A stretch of DNA of 64,000 nucleotides. Source: AP-15 sp963774345 (GTDB lineage: Bacteria > Pseudomonadota > Alphaproteobacteria > ATCC43930 > CGMCC-115725). Below, one piece after another: positions 44,417 through 52,319 of the stretch; position 1 is the first letter of the stretch; every line of letters starts with the position of its first letter. The translations under genes and the position numbers were made by a program. Where the stretch lies: contig CAVZFB010000024.1 in NCBI GenBank assembly GCA_963774345.1, positions 248,001-312,000 on the forward strand, given 5' to 3'. The notes beneath the pieces were generated by a model that saw only the letters and a program-made list of their open reading frames with translations, had not been told where the DNA came from and made no database searches.

Positions 44417-44937
44417 CCGGGACCGAACCTCGCGGAGAAAATGAACCCTGAGCGGCAGAACCCGCGGCGCATGGTTCATCCGACCAGCTATTGGTGTGAA
44501 TTTGACCTTGATACCGGCGCCGCCGCTCACCGAGATTGCTTCGCTACGCTCGCAATGACCTTGTAAATGGCTGTCATTGCGAGGAGCGGAGCGACGAAGC
44601 AATCTCGTTACGATGAGCGACGGCGGGGATCATTTGTCTCGTTCTGACCAATATGGTCTGCGCCAAAGTCTTGTCATCGACGCGGCCAAGGTAATTTTTG
44701 CAGCATCCGGATCGGCCGGATGCGGTTCCTCTGACTTCGGCGCGCAGCAAAGTAATTTTAGCGCTCAGTGGCACCCGACCGGTAAGTCAAAAGGGTCCGT
44801 CGGTCGCCAAGGATTAGGAGGTTAAGACCGGGACTTTACGATTACCTGAAAACATTTGTCGTAATGCATGTTATACGGCTTTTGACATGCCCGCGCGACG
44901 GTGCCAGAACACAAGATGTAGAAAACAGGGGGACGCC
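44417..44937. other. 521-base region with a palindromic repeat and no supported gene
   Basis: Apart from the repeat at 44532-44606, nothing is recognised. Short frames on both strands have no good ribosome site or domain. Base composition shifts toward AT from about 44680 onwards, marking the start of the atypical 44.7-48.1 kb segment. Confidence 0.4.
44532..44606. repeat. TCATTGCGAG-type palindromic repeat, second copy
   Basis: GAGATTGCTTCGCTACGCTC followed by GCAATGAC, a short loop (TTGTAAATGGCT), and the inverted GTCATTGCGAGGAGCGGAGC with GAAGCAATCTC. It can form a long hairpin and matches the repeat at 38482-38550. Confidence 0.78.
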
Positions 44938-45283
44938 ATGAAACCCACCTTCGCCGCCGCGACCTTCGCCTTGCTGGCCCTCACCGCATCAGACCAGGGC
45001 CATGCTTGTCGATTATCCACCGCCAGCAATCGACGCAGTAAACAAAAATTACCCGGATGTGAAACGGTTCACACATCGGACGTTCGCGTTCCTGTATGGT
45101 ACGCACTGTTGTGCAAATTATGACAACGGTGCTGGGTGTTTCTACAGGTGGGGAACGCAGCATGAGCGCCATCTGGTCGTTTCTTCGAAGGCGGAGCAAC
45201 CAACACTTGTTGTCGTGGCTAGGGGTGGCGGAGCAGTTGCCGCCGCCTGCATTTGGGCAGTCGCGAAAGGAGCTTTGCGATGA
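44938..45283 (+). pseudogene. small exported protein, possible frameshift
   Basis: ATG 44938 starts a Sec-signal-like stretch (MKPTFAAATFALLALTASDQ), after which that frame becomes unconvincing. A second frame, open from 45002 to 45283, gives 'VDYPPPAIDAVNKNYPDVKR' and 'YGTHCCANYDNGAGCFYRWG'. Joining them with one shift near 45000 gives a plausible cysteine-containing secreted protein of about 115 residues. Its stop overlaps the next ATG (ATGA at 45280), supporting the second frame. No family is recognised. Confidence 0.35.
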
Positions 45284-45414
45284 AACATCTTGCATTTCTA
45301 AGCCTTACTATCGCTGCGCTGATTGGGCCGATCCAACTTCAGGCCCAGCAATATGATCCCGCCAACCACTGCGTCAGGTTCCCGCAGATACCTGACCCGG
45401 AAGCAGAGACTTGA
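45280..45414 (+). CDS. small exported peptide of unknown function (44 aa)
   Basis: ATG 45280 follows AAAGGAG at a 7-base spacing and overlaps the preceding stop. The product has a clear Sec signal (MKHLAFLSLTIAALIGPIQL, cleavage after the following QA likely) and a short mature part ending 'CVRFPQIPDPEAET' before TGA 45412. The same frame continues beyond the stop with protein-like sequence ('YLLSYPNIPVCPGPNPDPSG') to TAA 45553, so the gene may once have been longer. No homology is recognised. Confidence 0.4.
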   Translation: MKHLAFLSLTIAALIGPIQLQAQQYDPANHCVRFPQIPDPEAET

Positions 45415-45830
45415 TATTTGCTCTCTTATCCAAATATCCCTGTTTGTCCGGGACCGAATCCTGATCCGTCAGGACAGACGGAAACTGTGAGACGTGGTAT
45501 GAATGGAGGTTTTGACAATACGATGGGCATAATTCGAGCCCAACGCGGGTATTAATAGTCCGTCGGCAACTGCGCATCATTCGAACTTGCTATTGATGGC
45601 ACACCTCCGCTCGGACCTTTCAATTCCGTGCATTCACCTCCATTCCACTGCGGCCCTTTTGGTTTCTAGAAAGCGCATTGAAATTATGGTGCGCTTGCAG
45701 ACGACCAAATTCCTCAAGTACAGAAGGCCGCTGAACCTCTTACCAAGTATCACGACGAGTAAGGGACCTTGTTTGCCCCGGTTGAGTACTGTCCCCGCCC
45801 ACTCTGCAATGACGTGAGTTATCCGTAAGA

Positions 45831-45888
45831 CAGGTTATGGCCATCCGAGGCAACCGGGGCGGGAACGCACCTTAAGATCCTAAACGGC
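45831..45888. repeat. left copy of an imperfect direct repeat of about 57 bases
   Basis: This sequence (GGTTATGGCCATCCGAGGCA ... AAGATCCTAAACGG) recurs at 47836-47892 with roughly 85 percent identity by eye and small gaps. The two copies flank the recombinase remnant and the DUF4157 operon. Confidence 0.6.
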
Positions 45889-45917
45889 TATCTCCCCTAT
45901 GCTACCAATGCCGGTAG

Positions 45918-46076
45918 CACCTGACGGGCTCTAAGCCGAAGCTCACCCCGCACCAGCAGGGCGAAGCGATCAGGCGGCGTGACGTGGACGGCGAAACGCT
46001 GCGCTCTATAGGTCGCCGCTACAACGTCAGCGCGCAGACGATTTCGCGGCTCAGACCCCAAGAGTTGCGCCTATGA
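45918..46076 (+). pseudogene. C-terminal helix-turn-helix remnant of a serine recombinase (resolvase/invertase)
   Basis: The frame encodes 'KPKLTPHQQGEAIRRRDVDG' followed by 'ETLRSIGRRYNVSAQTISRL' and a stop at 46074. This is the Hin/Tn3-resolvase C-terminal DNA-binding domain, including the linker lysines and the recognition helix. The catalytic domain expected about 140 residues upstream is absent: the frame is closed by TAG at 45915. It is therefore a fragment, evidence of a past mobile element at this site. Confidence 0.7.
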
Positions 46077-46147
46077 CCGAAATGCGAGGCGACATCCCAA
46101 ACCGCTCGACGTTTCAAAAATCCACATCCCCGCTTGGGAGGAACCCG

Positions 46148-47383
46148 TTATTTCAGTTCGCGACCGCCGCAGCTGCTGCCCGGCCGATCGATGCTCACCT
46201 TGCTGAACTGGGAATTATCCAATGCCGACTTGCCGTCGAAGTACGCCCAACCGCTGCTGGTGTTGTGGATCTTATTCGTAAATTTGAACTCTTCCGTCTT
46301 TCTATCTCTTATTCTACCCAGTCCCGAATATGTTACCAGGACACGAACCGTGCAGCTGAGCGGCTCCTTGCCCTCACCGGGCCACGAATATAAAACAGAA
46401 AACCCCGCGGAATTGCTGCCTGTTAGTTCGAGCTTAAACTGCGGATCGTCGCCAAACGCAGGCGTAAAAGGAAGCGGTGCGTCGGGGGTCGGAGATGCCG
46501 GCGGCGGTGAAGTTGGGGGCGCACTCGAAACGGTTCCGGCCAGCTTGTCAGACTTTGGCTGGCGGAGGAGCACCGGCACCGGCCCAGACTGCTGCTGTAC
46601 GTGCGTTAGCTCGTGGGCAAGTAATCGCCGTCCCTCGTGCGTCCCCGGCGCGAACCGGGGCACATCAAAGATAATGTTCTGTCCTACAGTATAGGCATGG
46701 GCATTCACGCCTCGCGCCGATCGCTCGGCAGCCAGACCGGTATGCACACGCACCTTACTAAAGTCCTGGCCAAACCGCGGCTCGAAATAGGCACGTGTCG
46801 CCGCGTCGAGCGGCTGCCCCGGCGAACGCAGCACCTCATGCACATTGGCGAGCGCCTCGCCGAGCGTGGCTTCGGAAGTCCCCCCTTCCCTTTTTTGCAG
46901 CTGTTCTTCTTTTTTCGCATCGCAGGCCGCGCATGTGGGGCTGATCTGCGGCGACGCTGCGACCGGCTCAATCTCCGGGGCGGGCATGCGCATCACCTGG
47001 TCGGCAACGCGATCCGCTTCATGCTCAAGGGGATCATTGGGCTGTCCGACCACGAGCTTTCGCTGAATGATACTTGGCTGCGGAGATGATCCTCGTCTTG
47101 GCCGGTCAGGCGGAAATAGTGGGATCTTGCTGAAATCCCATGAAGCGCCACGCGATGTCTCTCCGGCCATCGAGTTCTCGGCAGCGCCGCCCTGTTGCCT
47201 CGACGTTTGCTGTGCCTGAATCCGCAGGGTTGCCTGATTTCCGATCGTGCGTTGAAGGAATAGGGGCGACTCGACTGCATCGTGGCCAAGCCGATGCCGC
47301 AAAAGAGTCGACCGCTGGGGCATGTTACTAGATGAATTTTCAAGCATCTTCGTCTGTGCTTTAGGGACCTTCGGAGCAAACAT
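46148..47383 (-). CDS. DUF4157 domain protein (eCIS-associated metallopeptidase-like)
   Basis: About 411 residues from ATG 47383, with GAGGG 8 bases upstream (a TTG at 47404 is less likely). The N-terminal half is disordered and Gln/Ser/Pro-rich ('QRTIGNQATLRIQAQQTSRQ'). The DUF4157 domain runs from 'NDPLEHEADRVADQVMRMPA' to the HExxH-type motif in 'RLLAHELTHVQQQSG', with 'FSKVRVHTGLAAERSARGVN' between. A proline-rich linker leads to an unrecognised C-terminal beta-rich domain (about 300-411). DUF4157 proteins are linked to extracellular contractile injection systems and to toxins; no tail or sheath genes are in this window. Confidence 0.82.
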   Translation of the reverse strand: MFAPKVPKAQTKMLENSSSNMPQRSTLLRHRLGHDAVESPLFLQRTIGNQATLRIQAQQTSRQQGGAAENSMAGETSRGASWDFSKIPLFPPDRPRRGSSPQPSIIQRKLVVGQPNDPLEHEADRVADQVMRMPAPEIEPVAASPQISPTCAACDAKKEEQLQKREGGTSEATLGEALANVHEVLRSPGQPLDAATRAYFEPRFGQDFSKVRVHTGLAAERSARGVNAHAYTVGQNIIFDVPRFAPGTHEGRRLLAHELTHVQQQSGPVPVLLRQPKSDKLAGTVSSAPPTSPPPASPTPDAPLPFTPAFGDDPQFKLELTGSNSAGFSVLYSWPGEGKEPLSCTVRVLVTYSGLGRIRDRKTEEFKFTNKIHNTSSGWAYFDGKSALDNSQFSKVSIDRPGSSCGGRELK

Positions 47384-47413
47384 GGCGGCACCCTCGCTGG
47401 TCAAAAGTTAAGC

Positions 47414-47650
47414 TCATTGGACTGATCCGACATTCCCTAGATTCCGGCCGACATTCGCGAGATCCCTGGCGGTTTTGAGGCCAGGATTGCTCTTTTTGAC
47501 CGGCTTGGGCAACGGCATATGCCTCCGCGAGCAAGAGGCGATCGAAGCCGGTGTTTGACGGCACCGAATTGCTGACACGTACCGCTTTGCCTGCATCGAG
47601 GCATGCCTCTCCCCTCGTCGAACGCCGCATTTGCTTTCGCTGGCCCTCAT
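47414..47650 (-). CDS. small basic protein upstream of the DUF4157 gene (78 aa)
   Basis: The ATG at 47650 overlaps the stop of the preceding 49-residue frame (ATGA), and the gene ends 30 bases before the DUF4157 start codon, so the three look like one minus-strand operon. The product is basic with several Cys, ending in 'KTARDLANVGRNLGNVGSVQ'. No family is recognised. The overlap is the main support. Confidence 0.4.
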   Translation of the reverse strand: MRASESKCGVRRGERHASMQAKRYVSAIRCRQTPASIASCSRRHMPLPKPVKKSNPGLKTARDLANVGRNLGNVGSVQ

Positions 47651-47796
47651 GCTGGCGCGGGTGGCGCCCGCGATCGGGCAATCAGAGATAGGATGTCGGC
47701 GAACATCTGCCGCGGCACCGCGACCTCGGCCTTGATTGTACGGACGAGCTCTACGAAGCGTCGAATGCCATCAATCGCATCGTCTGGATTTGCCAT
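47647..47796 (-). CDS. small acidic/helical protein (49 aa), first gene of the DUF4157 operon
   Basis: ATG 47796 to TGA 47647 gives a protein starting 'MANPDDAIDGIRRFVELVRT' and continuing 'IKAEVAVPRQMFADILSLIA', with amphipathic helical character and sensible codon use. Its stop overlaps the next start as ATGA. No clear ribosome site is seen and no family is recognised. It could be an accessory or antidote-like partner of the DUF4157 protein, but that is speculation. Confidence 0.4.
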   Translation of the reverse strand: MANPDDAIDGIRRFVELVRTIKAEVAVPRQMFADILSLIARSRAPPAPA

Positions 47797-48118
47797 CTGT
47801 TAGAGGTAGGCGCATGCAGCACGAGTTTCCAGAAGACCGGTTATGCGCCATCCGCGGCAACCCGGTGGGAAACGCACCTCAGATCCTAAACGCAAATACA
47901 GTACCGAAACCGGCCGCAACATCGCTTTTCATTTGACCCGTGGACGTCGTCACCCGACGTAGACAGAGGATATCGACTAATGGAACGCTGCGACGTTAGT
48001 TTCTTCGCGCGGACGCTGATCGCATGCGGCCGGCGCGTGATTTGATTTGAGGGTCGATCGCCAAACTCTATCGTCACCCAATGGAATAATATGATCAAGA
48101 ACGAAGGAATAGTCCCCG
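47797..48118. other. 322-base intergenic region containing the second direct-repeat copy
   Basis: After the direct repeat at 47836-47892 no gene is supported; one 21-codon frame near 47980 is too short to judge. The region is divergent between the DUF4157 operon and the arabinofuranosidase-like gene, so promoters for both are expected. An AAGGA ribosome site precedes ATG 48119. Confidence 0.4.
47836..47892. repeat. right copy of the imperfect direct repeat
   Basis: GGTTATGCGCCATCCGCGGC ... CAGATCCTAAACGC, in the same orientation as the copy at 45831-45888. The spacing of about 2 kb and the recombinase remnant between them suggest ends of a former mobile segment, although other explanations are possible. 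Confidence 0.6.
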
Positions 48119-50030
48119 ATGCGGTATTTCCTGTACTTGGCGACCGCGGGAGTGCTCCTATCGGGGGTTGCGGCCGCCGCCGGCGCGTACACGCCCCTCT
48201 GCGGGGGATCGAACCCGACCTGCACCTATGCCTATTCCACCGAGCGCAAGACGGTCGCCGGTGCGACCACGGGGATAGCCGTTTACCGCTCGGTTGATGG
48301 GATGACGCAGAGCATCGGCTTCACCAGAAACGGGCAAACGGACACAGCGGCGGTCCAAGCCTTCTGCAACGCAGCGGTTTCGGGCGTGATATCGCGGAGC
48401 TGCCTTCTGTCGACCGTCTACGACCAAGCCTATGAGGCAGTTCACGGCAGGACGGGCGGTTGCGACATCACCAACGCAACCCCCTCGGCCATGCCGACCT
48501 ACCTGACCTGGCCCGCTCACAGCAACCTGCCGCAGTTCCAGAAGGGCTGGCAAGGCATCGGTACGAACTTCTACCTGGACACAACGGGATGCACCGCGCT
48601 CACCGGTGGCGCTCAATCCTTGTTCTATTCCGGCAGCAATCTTTATTGGAGTGTGGTCGGCGGACAGGCTGGACTCAACGAGAATACTCCAGCTCCCTTC
48701 CCTTTTGGATCGATGTTCTCGGCCTACGTCGGGTTCGGGGTTAAATTCGGTACTTGCGTGATTAGCAGGTATTGCGGCGCTTTTGACACTGAAGGCGAGG
48801 GACCACAGGCCCCCTTCACTTCGACCTCGAACGGCGATCTGATCCAGGTGCTCGCTACCGCCGGGGGAAGAGGTCCAAATAATGCCTGGGCGAACAATGC
48901 GCAGATTATGGCCAACGGTATGGTTGCCCATCCGCTCGTCACGCAAGGCCGGATGACGTGGGGAGCGACCGGCGACCACAAATACAATGGACCCGCTATA
49001 AATAGATCCGAAGCATTTTACACGTCGAACTTGAATTCCCGGCAAGCGGCAGCCCTCTACGCCAACGAGGCGGCGTTCCAAGCGACATTGATGCTTGGTT
49101 ATCAGGGGCCGGGCGATCTGTTCGGAGAGTACAGTATTACGCCGAACGTGACCCGTGGGCATATTGGTCAGATGCAGTACCTGGCCGCCGCCTACACTTT
49201 GCGCAAGCCCTATGCCGGTTACATGGGACCATTGCTCAACGCCTGTCAGGGGCAGGGTCCCAATTCGGCGTGCGAGGACATCGGGCTGACCGGAAACGAT
49301 ATCGATACGACGACCTTGTCCGCTTTCTGCGGACCTGTCAGCGGCCTCAACAACTGCACCGTGCAGAAGTGGTACAACAGCGCGCTCAACCAAAGCGCCA
49401 CGGTCGCCGGCGGCAACTCGGCGCTCGACTTCACCGCGGTTTCGACTTCGGCGCGACCGACGATCGCTTTCTCCGGTTGCGGGACTTCCAAGATCACGGT
49501 CTGCATCGTCACCAGCCCGACTCGCTACTTCACCGGCGGCGGGGCGATCAGCCTGTACACCGGCATCAATGGTTACGCGCTCTCGGCGGTGGCCCGGCGC
49601 ACCGGTTCGTTCACCACGCCAGGCGGCATCATTACCTCGGCCATCGGCACGGGTCCTGAGACCTTCTTGGGCTTCGGCAACACCGCCAATACTTGCTTGG
49701 GCGCGATGCACAATGGCGGCGGCGGCCCGACCCTTTCGACCGGCTGCGCCGACAACACCGTCCACAGCATGACCTTGGACGGCGCCACGACACCCTCGAT
49801 CGTGCTCTACTCCGACGGCAACGCCAGCACCCCGACCACGACGAAGCTGGGGTTCAGTGCCGCTGGGATCGGGCATCGGCGCCACTTCCACGGGCGCAGA
49901 TTCGTGCACCTGCCAGATCAGCGAGGTGCTGATGTTCGGCGATCGCGCCAATACCAGCTTCGCCACCGCGCTCGGCGCCGCCAACGTCGCCCTGCTGCGC
50001 GCCAACCAGCAGGCCGAATTTGGGTTCTGA
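48119..50030 (+). pseudogene. secreted protein with two arabinofuranosidase-B-like domains, frameshifted near the 3' end
   Basis: The start gives a signal peptide (MRYFLYLATAGVLLSGVAAA). About 640 residues follow with two related segments: 'CTYAYSTERKTVAGATTGIA' and 'YRSVDGMTQSIGFTRNG' near residues 30-80, and 'AAYTLRKPYAGYMGPLLNAC' with 'CEDIGLTGNDIDTTTLSAFC' near 360-410. Each resembles the GH54 AbfB catalytic-domain pattern (CAxAYSxR, xxDIGF, DTxxLxxFC, WYDQS). The frame is lost at about 49865, where an extra G seems present. The correct tail is 'ADSCTCQISEVLMFGDRANT' to stop 50030. Activity is unproven. Confidence 0.55.
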
Positions 50031-50160
50031 ACGATGAAACAGGGAAAGGTACCTCGGAGCTTTGCCCCCGATGCGCCTGGCGGCCTCGCCATGCTCACGC
50101 CAAAAATGGCTGCACCATCCAATCGATCACTGACCCTGAGCATGCTGAAGCGGCACTCGG

Positions 50161-50616
50161 CTATGGGCGAATGTAGGTCCAGCCCTGCTCCTCGAGCTGC
50201 GTCAAACGCACGATGCCCGCGGGCACGACCGTAGCCTCGGGAATGATCTCGATCGGATGGCCCTCGCGCTTCTCCATAGCCATCTGCGTGTTGTGGCAGG
50301 CGGAAAAGCTGACATCGCCGCCAACGTTCGACGCCTTCAGGGTCTTGATGTGGTCCTTCACCGGAGAGGTATCTTCCCGCAGCATGTTGAGGCCCGGCCC
50401 GTAGGCGACGATTTCCACCTCGATGCTTTCGCCCTTGCCGCTGTAGTACTTGATCGCGTTCTCGGTGTTGTTGAGCGCGAGGTTCATCCGCTCCGGATCG
50501 TTCTGGCTGACTTGAATCACGATGCGATGGCTTGCCGCCTTCTCGGCTGCAAGCCCCGACGAGCCAAACAGCGCCAACGCGACAGCGACGAGACCGCTAC
50601 GGAAAATCGCTTTCAT
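50161..50616 (-). CDS. exported DsrE/DsrF-like family protein
   Basis: 151 residues with a Sec signal (MKAIFRSGLVAVALALFGSS, cleavage after 'GLAA'). The mature domain matches periplasmic DsrE-like proteins: 'HRIVIQVSQNDPERMNLALN', 'NTENAIKYYSGKGESIEVEI', 'AYGPGLNMLREDTSPVKDHI', and 'DVSFSACHNTQMAMEKREG', whose Cys corresponds to the sulfur-relay Cys of DsrE. AGGAGG precedes the ATG. The role may concern sulfur or redox, but no sulfur gene is adjacent. Confidence 0.83.
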   Translation of the reverse strand: MKAIFRSGLVAVALALFGSSGLAAEKAASHRIVIQVSQNDPERMNLALNNTENAIKYYSGKGESIEVEIVAYGPGLNMLREDTSPVKDHIKTLKASNVGGDVSFSACHNTQMAMEKREGHPIEIIPEATVVPAGIVRLTQLEEQGWTYIRP

Positions 50617-51020
50617 TTTTATTCGCTCCTCCTCTCAGGCGGGTGATCCGACGACAGCGCGGCAGTTCGCCACGCTCCCGTCAACATGTCGGCCTATGAT
50701 GACCGCAAATTGCGTGGGGTTACGGATGATCGTTGCCTTCCTCGGACGCGTCCTGCTCGGCTGGTTGCGGAATTCCGGCTTCGCAAGGCGCCGATTACAT
50801 GGTTTCCCGTATTTCCCGGTTACGCGGAATTAATTCCCGGTTCCCCCGAAAAAGCTTCCCGGTTGTTCGCCGACGGGAATTTCTTCTCAACCGATTGATT
50901 CATCGCCTGTATTTTCACAAAAATCGGTGGTTCCTGGGGCGAATCCAAAAGATTCCCGGCTAAATTCCCGATTGTTCCGCTTCCAAGGGAATTTCGCTCG
51001 GCCGAGGCTGGGCGCGCCCG
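50617..51020. other. 404-base intergenic region with TTCCCGG-rich repeat tract
   Basis: From about 50808 to 50995 the motif TTCCCGG or its complement recurs many times (for example near 50815, 50835, 50865, 50955, 50985). This is like a degenerate repeat family seen in Bradyrhizobium-type genomes. 50640-50800 shows no feature. No gene is supported. Confidence 0.45.
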
Positions 51021-52233
51021 CTAGCGTAGACGGGGGCCCGGATCCATCCCCAGATACACCCGGCCGCCGATCGGGTACCACTCGGGCGCGATCGTGACCG
51101 TCTGGCCGACGACGTGCAGGTCGCGCCAGCATTCGGCAAGGCGGCTCGCGCGCTTGAACGAGGTGCTGCCGCCGTGCCGGTACACCAGATCCATCGCCTC
51201 GCGCGCGCTGTCCCCGGCGTAGATCGACGCCAGCCGGCAGCGAGCCCGCTGCTCGAGGGTGGTCGTCCTTGCCGGCAGCAACCACGTCCCACAGCTCGGC
51301 GATCTGCGCGCTGCGGTAAGCGCGCCCTGCGTTCAGGATCGCGTCGGCCCGTCCGATGGCCTCCTGCACCTGGGGGTTTTCGCACAGCATGCCGGTGCGG
51401 CCGCGCGGGGTCTTCTCGACCGCCAGCTCGATCAGCGCATCGATCCCGGCTCGCGCGATGCCGGTGATCACCGCGCTGTGGTGCGGCCCGACCCAGCATT
51501 GCACCGGCAAGGCGTAGGTGGTCCCCGGCCAGCGCTCCCACTGATTGTCGAGCGGGATGCCGACTTGCGGCATCGTCCGCCGCTCGGGCAGGAAGACATT
51601 CTCGACCGTCCAGTCGAAGCTGCCGGTGCCGCGCAGTCCGGCGACGTCCCAGCTCCCCGGCACGATTTCCGCTTCCGTTCGCGGAAACACCCCGCGCCAG
51701 TAGAGCGAGCCGCCATCCGGGCGGCGGCGCGGCTGGCCGTCATCAAGAATTTGAAAGCTGCCCAGCATCCAGGCGCTCTCCTGGCAGCCGCTGCCGAATT
51801 GCCAGCGCCCGCTGACGCGGTAGCCGCCCGCGACCGGCATCGCCTGCCCGCCGCCCGGCACTGCAGTGCCGGCGATGATCGTGTCGGCGCCGCGCGAGTA
51901 AATCTCGTGCACGCCGTCGTCCGGCAGCCCGAGCGTCACGAGCTGACCGATGCTGTTGTTGGCGAGGTTCCAGCCGACCGAGCCGGCGCCCTCGGCCAAA
52001 AGCTCGACGACGCGCAGGTAAGTCAGCGGATGGACCTGGAGGCCGCCCAGGGCGCGCGGGATCACCATCTTGTAGAACCCGGCGGCACGCAATTGCTCGA
52101 CCAAGGCTTGGGGCAGGCGCTGCTCGCGCTCGATCTCGTCATGGTAGTCGCGCAGCGCCGGCTGCAGCGCGGCCGCCGCCCGCACCAAGGGTTGCGTGTC
52201 GATATCTGCCGGCAAGTGCTTCTCTTCGGCCAT
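51021..52233 (-). pseudogene. acyl-CoA dehydrogenase-like / HpaB-type flavin monooxygenase, frameshifted
   Basis: From ATG 52233 (GAGGAG upstream) the protein reads 'LPQALVEQLRAAGFYKMVIP', 'ALGGLQVHPLTYLRVVELLA', 'SGRWQFGSGCQESAWMLGSF' and 'GLRGTGSFDWTVENVFLPER', the acyl-CoA dehydrogenase fold of two-component flavin monooxygenases. Near 51275 the frame shifts; the conserved C-terminus 'CRLASIYAGDSAREAMDLVY' and 'RHGGSTSFKRASRLAECWRD' lies in a different frame ending at 51021. It is a paralogue of the intact gene at 61858. The likely reaction is FADH2-dependent hydroxylation or acyl oxidation. Confidence 0.75.
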
Positions 52234-52319
52234 CGTGTCCATCAGCTCCTCTTGCGCTGTTGCAGTCGCCAAACCCGGGCGAACTGTGCCGCCGCGGGCC
52301 GGTGTGTTCCGTGTCATCG

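Noticed and set aside
44577..44825. 82-codon plus-strand frame after the second palindromic repeat
   Set aside because: It begins inside the repeat, lacks a ribosome site and has no recognisable content.
45280..45828. Stop-codon recoding in the small secreted-protein frame
   Set aside because: All three stop codons occur and at roughly chance frequency, so recoding or readthrough is not supported.
48158..50143. A 661-codon minus-strand frame opposite the arabinofuranosidase-like gene
   Set aside because: The plus-strand frame has a signal peptide and domain-like repeats; the minus frame has neither.
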